Assembly: GCA_005881575.1 (NCBI GenBank)
Contig: VBCA01000032.1
Span: forward strand, 1 to 32,496
Direction: 5' to 3'
From: Betaproteobacteria bacterium
GTDB lineage: Bacteria > Pseudomonadota > Gammaproteobacteria > Burkholderiales > SG8-39
Length of the DNA: 32,496 nucleotides
Shown here: positions 17,713 through 27,805 of the stretch, one piece after another
Position numbering within the stretch: position 1 is the first letter of the stretch
Layout: each line of letters starts with the position of its first letter
Notes under the pieces: generated by a model
Database searches by the model: none
The model's input: only the letters and a program-made list of their open reading frames with translations
Told to the model about the DNA's origin: nothing
Made by a program: the position numbers and the translations under genes

Positions 17713-18714
17713 ATGGAGCCTTTGCGCGTCGCCTGCATCGGCATGGGCTGGTGGTCGGATGTCCTCGCCGACGCGATCCAGCGGTCCGAAAACCTCAAGA
17801 TCATCGCTTGCTACACGCGCTCCGAAGAGAAGCGGCGGGCCTTTGCCGCCAAGTACGGTTGTGCCGCTGCGCCGAATTACCAGACCATTCTGCAGGACCG
17901 CAGCATCGAGGCGATCATCAACACCACGCCGAACAGCGCGCACGTCGAGACCACGCTCGCGGCTTCGCTCGCGGGCAAGCACGTCTTCCTCGACAAGCCG
18001 ATCGCCAACACCGTGTCCGAAGGGCGGGTCATCACCGAGTTCTGTAGGAAAAAAGGAGTAGTCCTGGCGCTCGGATACCAGCGGCGCCGGGAGAGTCATT
18101 TTCGATGGATCCGCGGGAAAATCGACGCAGGTGAGTTCGGCAAACTCGTCAATGCGGAGGCCAACATTAGTCGCGACCGGGTGGGAAAGATCGACCTCAA
18201 TTCATGGCGGTATACGGCGGCGGGGATGCCGGGGGGCGTGATGCTGCAGATCGGCATCCATTACACCGACGTGCTCGAATACCTTCTCGGTCCGGTGAAA
18301 GCGGTGAGCGGGAGGTTCGCGCAGCTCGTGCTCCCGGGCGACAACCCGGACGTCGCGAGCCTGGTCCTCGAGCACGAGAACGGCGCCCTCTCGACGCTCA
18401 ACGCGAGCTACGCCTCCGCTTCCGAGTACTACCTGATGAATGTCTACGGCAAGGAAGCGAGCGCATATTACGATATGCATCAGGGTCTGCGCGTGCTCAA
18501 GCGCGGGAGCAACGGCGCGAGCCCGGTTGCTTGCGCGAAGAACGACACCTTCGTCGAGGAGCTCGAGGAGTTCGCCCGCGCGGTGCGCGGGGACGGCGCG
18601 CCCGAGATGGGCGGCGAGAGCGCGACTGCTTCGCTTGCGGTGATCCGCGCGGGCATCGTCTCGGCGCGCGAGGGGCGCCGCGTCGAGGTCGCGGAAATGC
18701 TGTCGAAGGATTGA
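17713..18714 (+). CDS. Gfo/Idh/MocA-family oxidoreductase
   Basis: A 333-residue NAD(P)-dependent dehydrogenase. The N-terminal Rossmann fold is seen as RVACIGMGWWSDVLADAI, then the family segment AIINTTPNSAHVETTLAASL and KHVFLDKPIA, where the lysine of the (E/D)KP motif is catalytic in relatives. The C-terminal substrate domain contains MLQIGIHYTDVLEYLLGPV with the usual His. Substrates in the family are sugars, inositols or other polyols and cannot be named here. The ATG follows the previous stop with no gap (TAGATG), so translation is probably coupled to the GlcG-like gene. Confidence 0.9.
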   Translation: MEPLRVACIGMGWWSDVLADAIQRSENLKIIACYTRSEEKRRAFAAKYGCAAAPNYQTILQDRSIEAIINTTPNSAHVETTLAASLAGKHVFLDKPIANTVSEGRVITEFCRKKGVVLALGYQRRRESHFRWIRGKIDAGEFGKLVNAEANISRDRVGKIDLNSWRYTAAGMPGGVMLQIGIHYTDVLEYLLGPVKAVSGRFAQLVLPGDNPDVASLVLEHENGALSTLNASYASASEYYLMNVYGKEASAYYDMHQGLRVLKRGSNGASPVACAKNDTFVEELEEFARAVRGDGAPEMGGESATASLAVIRAGIVSAREGRRVEVAEMLSKD

Positions 18715-18725
18715 GGTCAGGAGAT

Positions 18726-19673
18726 ATGAAATCAGCTTTGATATTTGTCGGTGCGCTCCTCGCCGCGACCGTCCAGGCGCAGGAACCTCCATTCCCGCAG
18801 AAGGCACCGATCGAGATCACGGTGCTCTTTCCCGCCGGTTCGTCGGCGGACGTCACGGCACGGCTGCTCGCCGACGGGATGTCGAGACAGCTCGGCGCCA
18901 AGGTGATCGTTTTCAACCGCCCGGGCGCGGGCGGCGCGATCGGCTACAGATACGTCGCCGCTCAGAGGCTAGACGGTTACTCCCTCGTCTGGAATTCCAA
19001 TTCGATCTCGACGACGTTCCATTCCGGCTTGCTGCCGTTCGACTACCGCGAGTTCGACGCGGTCGCGCGGGTGCTGGTGGAGTCGCCGGTGATCGCGGTG
19101 CGCGGTGACTCGAAATGGAGAACGCTAGGCCAGCTTGTCGCCGATGCGAAATCGCGCCCCAAGGGCATCACGGTCGGAAACTCCGGGGTCGGCAGTCACA
19201 CCCATATCTCGTCGGTCGCGCTGTTCAAGGCCGCCGGCGTCGAGGCGGTGGACGTGCCTTTCGGCGCGGCGCAGGTGGTGCCGAGCCTGCTCGGAGGACA
19301 GGTGGATGCGGTGCTGCAGCTTCCCGCGGCGCTCTCGGGGTACGTGAAATCGGGGCAGATGCGCCTCCTCGCCTCCCTCACCTCGTCGCGCGATCCCCTG
19401 CTCGGTGATGTTCCCACGGCGCGCGAGCAGGGGTTCGACGTCTCGCTCGAAGCCTGGCGCGGCATTGCCGCTCCGAAGGGGACTCCCAAGTCCGCGATCG
19501 CGACGCTCGAGGCGGCGATCAGGAAGACCGCGGAGAGCGCCGATTTCGTTCAGTCCTGCGAGAAGCTGGGCGTGCGTCCCGCCTTCATGGCGGCGGAGGA
19601 GTTCGGCAACCTGATCGCGAAGGAAGACGCGGAGCTCGCGCGCATCATGCAGCTCATCGGCTTGAAGAAATAG
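18726..19673 (+). CDS. Bug/TctC-family periplasmic binding protein (first)
   Basis: A 315-residue solute-binding protein of the tripartite tricarboxylate family. Signal peptide 1-18 (MKSALIFVGALLAATVQA), then the typical ITVLFPAGSSADVTARLLAD, VIVFNRPGAGGAIGYRYVA and the VPFGAAQVVPSLLGGQVDA region. Ribosome binding site caggaga precedes the ATG. These proteins bind carboxylates and similar small organic anions; the ligand is unknown. No tctA/tctB membrane genes are nearby, as usual for the many orphan Bug receptors of betaproteobacteria. The 3' end overlaps the convergent YqgE-like gene by 20 bases. Confidence 0.93.
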   Translation: MKSALIFVGALLAATVQAQEPPFPQKAPIEITVLFPAGSSADVTARLLADGMSRQLGAKVIVFNRPGAGGAIGYRYVAAQRLDGYSLVWNSNSISTTFHSGLLPFDYREFDAVARVLVESPVIAVRGDSKWRTLGQLVADAKSRPKGITVGNSGVGSHTHISSVALFKAAGVEAVDVPFGAAQVVPSLLGGQVDAVLQLPAALSGYVKSGQMRLLASLTSSRDPLLGDVPTAREQGFDVSLEAWRGIAAPKGTPKSAIATLEAAIRKTAESADFVQSCEKLGVRPAFMAAEEFGNLIAKEDAELARIMQLIGLKK

Positions 19674-20265
19674 GGCGCCTGGAGCGCGTGGCGTCGGCGC
19701 GGACCGCGCTAGCCCGCCTCACCATGTCCTGCCAGAGCTTGGACGTGTCCTTCAGGAAAACCGTGTCGGCTTCGGCATCGACGACCAGCCAGTCGCCGCG
19801 GTCGAGCTCTCCGCGCAGCTGGCCCGGCGCCCATCCGGAGTAACCCGCGAAGAAGCGGATCTTCGGCGGAGGGTCCTTGAGCAGCGCGTCGATCGAGTCG
19901 GGCACGACCGCGAGATACAGTCCCGGAAGCATCGTCACCGCCGCGCCGGAAAACTTCTCGGCCTGGAATACGGCGAACAAGCCCTGGGGCGCCACCGGCC
20001 CGCCGAAGAATATCGGCTCCTTGAAGCGTTTGAAGCGCTCGCCCGGCAGCATTTCGGCGAGCGAGCGGTCGGTAGGCCGGTTGATGATGACGCCGGTTGC
20101 CTCCGCGCCTTCCGCCTGCGTGACCAGGACCACCGCTTCCCGGAAATTCGGGTCGGGCAGCCCGGGACTAGCGATGAGGAGAAGCGTCTTGGACGAGCCT
20201 TGCCCGTAGGCGACCGTCGCGACGACGAGAAACGCGAGAAGCGCGGTTAGTCGCGCGCGCGTCAT
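19654..20265 (-). CDS. Exported YqgE/AlgH-family protein (second of a tandem pair)
   Basis: A 203-residue protein of the YqgE/AlgH (DUF179) family. Residues 1-21 look like a signal peptide (MTRARLTALLAFLVVATVAYG), which the ordinary cytosolic YqgE lacks. The family core follows: LLLIASPGLPDPNFREAVVLV, TGVIINRPTDRSL, FFGGPVAPQGLF and RFFAGYSGWAPGQLRGELDR. ATG at 20265 is chosen because it overlaps the upstream paralog's stop as ATGA and begins the signal peptide. The biochemical role of the family is not established. The gene belongs to a two-gene operon with its paralog and ends in a 20-base tail-to-tail overlap with the TctC gene. Confidence 0.85.
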   Translation of the reverse strand: MTRARLTALLAFLVVATVAYGQGSSKTLLLIASPGLPDPNFREAVVLVTQAEGAEATGVIINRPTDRSLAEMLPGERFKRFKEPIFFGGPVAPQGLFAVFQAEKFSGAAVTMLPGLYLAVVPDSIDALLKDPPPKIRFFAGYSGWAPGQLRGELDRGDWLVVDAEADTVFLKDTSKLWQDMVRRASAVRADATRSRRPISSSR

Positions 20266-20876
20266 CCGGGGGCCCAGGCGGTCACGGCCCGCGCGCGCCG
20301 CAGCAGCTCCTCCCAGAGTCTTGCCGGATCCTTGCGGAACACGAGCTCGGGGTCGGCCTCGAGTACGTACCACAATCCCCGGTCGACCTCCTGGCGCAGC
20401 TCCCCCGGCCGCCAGGCGACGTAGCCGACGTAGTAGCGCGCCTCGTTGGGCGTCTCTTCGATGATGTGATCGACGACCGTGCCCTGAGTTGCGAGGAACA
20501 GCTCCTTCATGATCCGGATCGATCCGGGGCCCGGCGTGTGGTCGATGTGGACCACCGCGAAAATCGCCTGGCGCAGCATCGGCCCGCCGAAGTACACCGG
20601 ATCGCGCACGAGCTTGGAAGGGGCGTGCTCGGGGAAGAGGCTAGCGAGCGAGCGTCCGGTGGGGCGGTTGATGATGACGCCGACGTGCCGGTTGTTCTCG
20701 ACGGGCGCGGCGAGCAGGACGGCACCCCTGTAATCCGGGTCGACGAGGCGCGGCGTCGCCACCAGCGTCACGGTGCCGTCCGGATCGCCTTCCTGCGAAT
20801 GGGCGCTCATGCCGGGGACGCAGGCGAGCATGGCCAAGGCCGCGAGCCGGAACATCGATTTCCCAAAGATATTCAT
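20262..20876 (-). CDS. Exported YqgE/AlgH-family protein (first of a tandem pair)
   Basis: A 204-residue paralog of the neighbouring YqgE-like protein. It starts with a signal-like N-terminus (MNIFGKSMFRLAALAMLACV, then PGMSAHS before the mature part); a Cys occurs in it but the lipobox is poor, so signal peptidase I cleavage is more likely. Core motifs are VTLVATPRLVDPDYRGAVLL, VGVIINRPTGRSLASLFP, YFGGPMLRQAIFAVVH and YYVGYVAWRPGELRQEVDRG. The aligned motifs show that the two copies have diverged well, so the duplication is not recent. It precedes and overlaps the second copy by four bases. Confidence 0.85.
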   Translation of the reverse strand: MNIFGKSMFRLAALAMLACVPGMSAHSQEGDPDGTVTLVATPRLVDPDYRGAVLLAAPVENNRHVGVIINRPTGRSLASLFPEHAPSKLVRDPVYFGGPMLRQAIFAVVHIDHTPGPGSIRIMKELFLATQGTVVDHIIEETPNEARYYVGYVAWRPGELRQEVDRGLWYVLEADPELVFRKDPARLWEELLRRARAVTAWAPG

Positions 20877-20888
20877 TTTCTCCGGAGT

Positions 20889-21476
20889 TTAGCCGAAGAA
20901 CCGCAGCTGCGCGCGTCGAAAGCAAGATGTCAGATGATCGTTGACCATTCCCACCGCCTGCATGTACGCGTACACGATGGTCGAGCCGACGAACCGGAAG
21001 CCGCGACGTTTCAGGTCCTTGCTGATCGCGTCCGAAACCGGCGTACGGGCCGGCACCTCGCTCATGCTACGCCTCGCATTCTGCAGCGGACTGCCGTCGA
21101 CGAAGCGCCACACGTAGGCGTCGAACGAACCGAATTCACGCCGGACTTGGAGAAAGGCGCGGGCGTTTCCTATCGCCGATTCGATCTTGAGGCGGTTGCG
21201 CACGATTCCGGCATCGGCCATCAACCTGTTCACGTCGCGCGCGCCGAAGCGCGCGACCTTAGCCGGGTCGAACCGGGCGAAGGCCCTGCGGTAGTTGTCG
21301 CGCTTGTTGAGGATCGTCGACCAGGCGAGGCCCGCCTGGGCGCCTTCCAGGATCAGGAACTCGAAGAGCCGCCCGTCGTCGTGCACCGGCACGCCCCATT
21401 CCTTGTCGTGATATCGCAGGTATTGCGCGCTCCCCAGGCTCCAGGGACAGCGACGCCTGGCGTCGACTTTGTTCAT
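20889..21476 (-). CDS. tag: DNA-3-methyladenine glycosylase I
   Basis: A 195-residue base-excision repair enzyme that removes 3-methyladenine. The four zinc ligands of the Tag family are in place: Cys10 and His23 (spacing 13, RCPW then RYHDKEWGVP) and His181 and Cys185 (spacing 4, NDHLTSCFRR). Further family segments are LFEFLILEGAQAGLAWSTIL and LKRRGFRFVGSTIVYAYMQA. The start at 21476 (MNKVDARRRC) is preferred because a GGAG lies just upstream and because the in-frame ATG at 21500 has no ribosome binding site. It is divergent from hyuA, 44 bases apart. Confidence 0.93.
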   Translation of the reverse strand: MNKVDARRRCPWSLGSAQYLRYHDKEWGVPVHDDGRLFEFLILEGAQAGLAWSTILNKRDNYRRAFARFDPAKVARFGARDVNRLMADAGIVRNRLKIESAIGNARAFLQVRREFGSFDAYVWRFVDGSPLQNARRSMSEVPARTPVSDAISKDLKRRGFRFVGSTIVYAYMQAVGMVNDHLTSCFRRAQLRFFG

Positions 21477-21520
21477 CGCTCCATGATACCGTTTGAGCAT
21501 TCCGAGGAGGGCGGATTCCC

Positions 21521-23557
21521 TTGCTGGTGGCGATCGATATCGGCGGGACTTTCACGGACTTGATGGCTTTCGACGAAGCCACCGGCCGGCTCGCTCAAGC
21601 CAAGAGCCTCACAACGCCCAACCAGCTCGTCGAGGGGATCATCGATTGCCTGCGCATGAGCGGCGTGGACCTTGCGGAGATCACCGAGCTGATCCACGGC
21701 TCGACCACCGCGATCAACACCTTGATCGAGAGGAAGGGCGCGAAGACCGGCCTCGTCGTGACTCGGGGAACGCGCGACGTGTACTCCATCGGGCGCGGCA
21801 ACCGCCCCGAGTCCTACAACCTTTTCTTCCATCGGCACCGGCCGCTCGTTCCGCGGCACCTGACCCGGGAGATCGACGAGAGGATGCTCGCCTCGGGCGA
21901 GGTGCTCGAACCGCTCGGGCGCGCGAGCCTCGAGGAAGCCTGCCGCCACCTGATCGACGAAAAGATGGAAGCGGTCGCGGTCTGCTTCCTGCACTCCTAC
22001 GTCAACCCCGAGCACGAGCGCGCCGCGGGCGAGATCGTGCGGCGGGCGCTGCCCGGCGCCTACGTCTCGCTTTCCCACGAGATACTGCGCGAATACCGGG
22101 AATTCGAAAGAACGTCCACCACCGTGGTCAACGCCTACATCGGGCCGAAAGTCGCCGGGTACGTTCGCGGCTTGAAGGCGAGCCTCGCCGAAATCGGTTT
22201 TCGCGGTGAACTCGCCATCATGCAGTCGAACGGCGGCGTGATGACGCCCGAGGTCGCGACCGAGCGTCCGGTGGCGATGATGGAATCCGGGCCCGTCGGA
22301 GGAATCATCGCTTCCGCGCAAACGGGACGCGCGCTGGGATTCGCCGACGTGATCTCCTTCGACATGGGCGGCACCACCGCCAAGGCGAGCCTGATACGCG
22401 AAGGCGAGCCCACCATGGCCCCGGGCTACTACGTCGGCGGATACGCGAGCGGCCACCCGGTCATGGTGCCGGTGATCGATTTGGTCGAGGTGGGTGCGGG
22501 CGGCGGCAGCATCGCCTGGATCGACGAGATCGGAGCGCTCAAGGTCGGCCCGCAGAGCGCGGGTGCCGATCCCGGGCCGATATGCTACCGCGGCGGGGGA
22601 ACCGAGCCGACGATCACCGACGCGAATCTCGTGCTGGGGCGGCTCGATCCGGATGATTTCCTCGGCGGTCAGATGGCGCTCGACGCCGAGGCCGCGGCCC
22701 TGGGGATCCTGGAGAAGATCGCCGATCCGCTCGCGATGAGCACGACCGGCGCGGCGCAGGCGATCGTCGATATCGCGGTCGCCAAGATGTCGCTCGCCGT
22801 GCGCGAGGTCTCGGTCGCCAAGGGCTACGATCCGCGCGACTTCGCTCTGGTCGCCTCGGGCGGAGCGGGACCTCTGCACGTGATGGCGATCGCGCGCGAG
22901 CTGCACATACCCAAGGTGATCGTTCCGCTTTACCCTGCCCACTTCTCGGCGCTCGGCATGCTCGCGGCCGACGAGCGCCACGATTTCATCCGCACCTTCT
23001 ACGCCGATCTCGACGGCGCCGATTTCCGGCGGCTCGAACGGACGGTGGCGGAGATGGCCGCTGAATCCGCTTTCGCGCTCGCGAACGGGAAAGGCGTTGA
23101 GCACAGGATCCATCTCGATCTGCGCTACGTCGGCCAGGAATTCACGCTCTCGGTGCCCGTCACGGAGAAGCAGATCAGGGCGGGAGACCGCCGCACCATC
23201 AGGAAGGCGTTCGACCGGCTCTACGAGCGGCGCTACGCCCATCATTCGCCTGGGGAGCCGGTCGAGATCGTCAATATCCGGCTCGCCGCGATCGCCAAGC
23301 GCGCGGCCCTTGCGCTCCCCCGTCTCTCCGCGAAGCGCAGCACCAAGGCTCATCGAAAGACGGAGGTGCATCTCGGCGATCCGGACCGTCCGGTATCCTG
23401 TCCAGTGTACCGGCGCGAAGACCTAGGGGCGGGGGCGCGAATCTCGGGGCCGGCCCTGGTGCGCGAGCACGGAACGACCACGGTGCTCTTCCGGGGCGAC
23501 CTCTGCAGCGTCGCCAAGACCGGCGAGCTCCTCGTTTCGGTGAGAGGCGCGGCATGA
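21521..23557 (+). CDS. hyuA: Hydantoinase/oxoprolinase subunit A (HyuA family)
   Basis: A 678-residue ATP-dependent hydantoinase/oxoprolinase A subunit. The sugar-kinase-like ATPase signatures are present: AIDIGGTFTDLMAFDE at the N-terminus, HGSTTAINTLIERKGAKTGL, ISFDMGGTTAKASL, VGAGGGSIAWIDEIGAL and GPQSAGADPGPICY. With subunit B it hydrolyses cyclic amides or carboxylates ketones, depending on the subgroup; the two-gene form without a gamma subunit argues against acetone carboxylase. Start is TTG with the ribosome binding site gaggagg ten bases upstream; a GTG two codons later is possible. The end overlaps hyuB as ATGA. The substrate is unknown. Confidence 0.92.
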   Translation: MLVAIDIGGTFTDLMAFDEATGRLAQAKSLTTPNQLVEGIIDCLRMSGVDLAEITELIHGSTTAINTLIERKGAKTGLVVTRGTRDVYSIGRGNRPESYNLFFHRHRPLVPRHLTREIDERMLASGEVLEPLGRASLEEACRHLIDEKMEAVAVCFLHSYVNPEHERAAGEIVRRALPGAYVSLSHEILREYREFERTSTTVVNAYIGPKVAGYVRGLKASLAEIGFRGELAIMQSNGGVMTPEVATERPVAMMESGPVGGIIASAQTGRALGFADVISFDMGGTTAKASLIREGEPTMAPGYYVGGYASGHPVMVPVIDLVEVGAGGGSIAWIDEIGALKVGPQSAGADPGPICYRGGGTEPTITDANLVLGRLDPDDFLGGQMALDAEAAALGILEKIADPLAMSTTGAAQAIVDIAVAKMSLAVREVSVAKGYDPRDFALVASGGAGPLHVMAIARELHIPKVIVPLYPAHFSALGMLAADERHDFIRTFYADLDGADFRRLERTVAEMAAESAFALANGKGVEHRIHLDLRYVGQEFTLSVPVTEKQIRAGDRRTIRKAFDRLYERRYAHHSPGEPVEIVNIRLAAIAKRAALALPRLSAKRSTKAHRKTEVHLGDPDRPVSCPVYRREDLGAGARISGPALVREHGTTTVLFRGDLCSVAKTGELLVSVRGAA

Positions 23558-25287
23558 GCGCGAAACTGGATCCGGTGACGCTCGAAGTCATCCGCAACGC
23601 GCTGCCTGCGATCGCCAACGAGATGGCGGCGGACCTGCAGCGCACCTCCTACAACATGATGATCTACGAGGTGCGCGATTTCTGCACCGCCCTGGTGAGC
23701 GTCGACGGGGATCTGATCAGCCAGAACGTCGGGGGCGTCTCGCATTTCGTCGCGGACCTGGGCGTGATCATCAGCGACGCGGTGAAGCGCTACGGCAGGA
23801 AGGGCTTCAAGCCGGGCGACGTCCTCGTCACCAACCACCCGGCGGTGGCGGGGCAGCACTTGAACAACGTCGTGATCTACGTCCCGTATTTCTTCAAGGG
23901 CGAGCTGCTCGCGTTCGCCATGGTGCGCGCGCACTGGATCGACATCGGCGGCACGAGCACCGGCTTCGGCGCAGGGCCGGAAGTGCCGGATCCCTGGCAG
24001 GAAGGCCTGCAGCTCGATCAGCTCAAGATCCACGACGGCGGCCGGCTCGACCAGACCCTTCTCCGCGTCATCCGCGACAACATCCGTTTTCCCGAGTCCT
24101 CGCTCGGCGACATGAATTCGCAGATCGCTTCCTGCAAGCTCGGGATCCGGCGGCTGGACGAGCTCGTGCGCAAGTACGGCAGGGAGACATTGCTGCGCGC
24201 GATCGCGCGCATCTTCGACGAAACCGAGACCCAGTGCCGCAAGGTCGTCGCGAAACTCGCCGACGGCGTCTACGAGGCCGAATCGTTCTTCGACGACGAC
24301 GGAGTCACGCCGGACGAGCGCGTGCGCATCCACGCCAAGGTCACGGTGAAATCGGGAAGCATGACCATCGATCTCTCGGGCTGCTCGTCCGAGCGTAAGG
24401 CGGCGGTGAATTCGCGCACGCTCGCCGGCGCGCGGGTCGCCTACAAGGCGATCACCGCGCCGCTCGCCCCCGTGAACGAGGGCTCGTTCCGCGCGCTCGA
24501 GGTGATCATCCCCGAGGGCAACATCATGATGGCGCGCTACCCGGCGCCCATGGCCGGCTGGAGCATCTTCGTCCCGACCGTGGTCGAGACCATCGTCAGC
24601 TCGCTCGCTCAGGCGATGCCCGACAGGATTCCGGCCGCGCACCACGGCCTCCTCGGAGGGTCGGTGGTGTTCTTCGGCGTTCACCCGCAGTCCAAACGCC
24701 GCTTCGTGGTGCAGAGCATCGAAGGCGGCGGCTGGGGCGGGCGCCCCTCCGAGGACGGCGAATCGGCCACGGTTTCCGTGTGCCAGGGCGACGTGCGCAA
24801 CGGCTCGATCGAGGGCATCGAGATGAAGTGCCCGGTGCTGGTGAAGGCGCGCGCGCTGCGTCGCGATTCGGCGGGCGCGGGCAAGTTCCGCGGCGGCCTG
24901 GGCATCGACCTGCAGCTGCGCAACTTCGTCGACGGGAAATGGAACTTCGAGCGCGCCAACCGCCGCGGCTGCCCGGCGTGGGGCCTTTGGGGAGGCGGGC
25001 CCGGCGAGAGCGGAGGCTACTACCTGCGCGCGCCGGGCGAGAGCGAATACCGCATGATGCACGGCAGCCACAAGCCCGTGAGCGCGGATTCGGAAGTGAT
25101 CGTGCGCACCGGGGGCGGCGGAGGGTGGGGCGAGCCCCTCGAGCGCGACCCGGAGCGCGTGCGCTTCGACGTGCTGGAAGAATTCGTATCGAAGGAGGCG
25201 GCGCGCGACCTCTACGGCGTGGTGCTCAAGGACGATCTCTCGGTCGACGAGGCCGCGACGCTAGCGCTGCGGCAAAGCCTGAAGTGA
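23554..25287 (+). CDS. hyuB: Hydantoinase/oxoprolinase subunit B (HyuB family)
   Basis: A 577-residue partner of HyuA. Family segments run along the length: RTSYNMMIYEVRDFCTALV, VTNHPAVAGQHLNNVVIYVP, DIGGTSTGFGAGPE, then GGGWGGRPSEDGESATVS and the glycine-rich C-terminal RTGGGGGWGEPLERDPERV. The length is normal for the ~550-600 residue B subunit. It is coupled to hyuA by ATGA and to the MmgE/PrpD gene by GTGA. Together they suggest opening of a cyclic amide or similar compound, with the product passed to the next enzyme. This reaction order is inference. Confidence 0.93.
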   Translation: MSAKLDPVTLEVIRNALPAIANEMAADLQRTSYNMMIYEVRDFCTALVSVDGDLISQNVGGVSHFVADLGVIISDAVKRYGRKGFKPGDVLVTNHPAVAGQHLNNVVIYVPYFFKGELLAFAMVRAHWIDIGGTSTGFGAGPEVPDPWQEGLQLDQLKIHDGGRLDQTLLRVIRDNIRFPESSLGDMNSQIASCKLGIRRLDELVRKYGRETLLRAIARIFDETETQCRKVVAKLADGVYEAESFFDDDGVTPDERVRIHAKVTVKSGSMTIDLSGCSSERKAAVNSRTLAGARVAYKAITAPLAPVNEGSFRALEVIIPEGNIMMARYPAPMAGWSIFVPTVVETIVSSLAQAMPDRIPAAHHGLLGGSVVFFGVHPQSKRRFVVQSIEGGGWGGRPSEDGESATVSVCQGDVRNGSIEGIEMKCPVLVKARALRRDSAGAGKFRGGLGIDLQLRNFVDGKWNFERANRRGCPAWGLWGGGPGESGGYYLRAPGESEYRMMHGSHKPVSADSEVIVRTGGGGGWGEPLERDPERVRFDVLEEFVSKEAARDLYGVVLKDDLSVDEAATLALRQSLK

Positions 25288-26578
25288 CTCTCCTCGAGCG
25301 GCTCGGCGCTCACGTCGCCTCCGGCTACGGGGAAGGCCTCCCCGATCCGCTGCGCGATGCGGTGCGGCTGCACCTCGCCGACACCGTGGGCGCGTGGATC
25401 GCGGCGCGAGGGACAGCCGAGGGGCGCGCTCTGCTGCGTGTCAACTCCGTAGAGCGCGAAAGTTTTTCCGGCCGCGTCGAGCTTGCCTGCGGCCTCGCGC
25501 GGTCGAGTGAAGTCGATGACATCCATCTGCCTTCGGCGACTACGCCCGGCGCGATTGTCATTCCGGCGGCACTGATGTTTGCTTCCTCGCTTCACCGGGA
25601 CGGCGGGACCCTCGCGCAAGCCATCGCGGTGGGCTACGACGCAATGACGCGCCTGGGCGCGTGCTTGAGCGGACCTTCGATCCTCTACCGTGGAATCTGG
25701 CCGACTTATCTTTGCGCACCGCTGGCGACCGCCGCGGTCATCGCGCGCCTTCTAGGGTTCACCGAAAAGCAGACGGCTCACGCTCTGGCGATCGCGCTCG
25801 CCCTCTCATCGCCGGCCGTCGGGCGCCAGGCCGGCCCGACGATGTCGCGCTGGCTCGCAGTCGGCAATGCCGCGCGCAACGGCTTAAACGCCGCGGCTTC
25901 GGCGCAGAACGGCTTCACCGGGGATCTGAGTCTTTTCGAAGGCGAGTTCTTCTCCTCGGTCTACGCTATTTCGCCCGACCCGGCGGCATTCGAGGACGAG
26001 CGCCCGGCCCTCCTCGAGACCAGCTTCAAGCCCTGGTGCGCGGCGAAGCAGACGATGGCGGCGGGGCAGGCGCTCCGGGAGATCATCGAGGAGGGCGTGC
26101 CGCCTTCAGAGGTAAGGGGCGTCGTCGTCGGGGTGCCGCCTCTCTATCTCAAGATGATCGACCACGGTGTCGTCGCGGGCGAGCGCACATCGTTTCTGAC
26201 GAGCGTAGCGTACCAGCTCGCGCTCGCGGCTTTCGATCCGGACGCGGCGCTCCAACCCGGGCAGGCGCCGGCGAGCGTGCCCGCGAACATCGCGGACTTC
26301 ATGGCGAAGGTTTCGGTCAAATCCGACGAGGATCTGCTGCAACACTATCCGAAATCCTGGCCTGCCCGCGTGACCGTCACGGCCGCGGCGGGGAAACGCG
26401 AGAAGCTCGTGCTCCACGTTCCCGGAGATCCCGAGCGTCCGTTCGACGAATCGCGGGTCGCCGACAAGTTTCTGAAACTGACCGCGCCCGTCGCCGGCGA
26501 GCGCGCCGCGGAGGCGCTGCTGGAGCGATGCCTGAATGCCCTCGACGAGGGACCAGCCGCGCTGGTGGGGGAAATCGC

Positions 26579-26597
<19 letters not shown>
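25284..26597 (+). CDS. MmgE/PrpD-family protein
   Basis: A 437-residue member of the MmgE/PrpD family (2-methylcitrate dehydratase-like, also cis-aconitate decarboxylase and iminodisuccinate epimerase relatives). The start is GTG in a GTGA overlap with hyuB; a longer open frame upstream lies out of frame inside hyuB and is not coding. Visible features are the N-terminal [19 protein letters not shown], the [20 protein letters not shown] segment with its conserved Asp/His, and [20 protein letters not shown]. It has no linked citrate synthase or prpB, so methylcitrate metabolism is unlikely; PrpD-like genes often accompany hyuAB or TctC genes with unknown function. The stop overlaps the convergent gcdH by 19 bases. 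Confidence 0.88.
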
Positions 26598-27784
<1,187 letters not shown>

Positions 27785-27805
27785 GGAAATTCTCCGTTCG
27801 GGCCT

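Noticed and set aside
21473-23371. 632-codon minus-strand open frame
   Set aside because: Antisense to hyuA, which has clear family motifs throughout. The product is rich in His/Arg/Asp without any domain.
23350-25071. 573-codon minus-strand open frame
   Set aside because: Antisense to hyuB; no domain recognised and composition typical of a GC-rich shadow.
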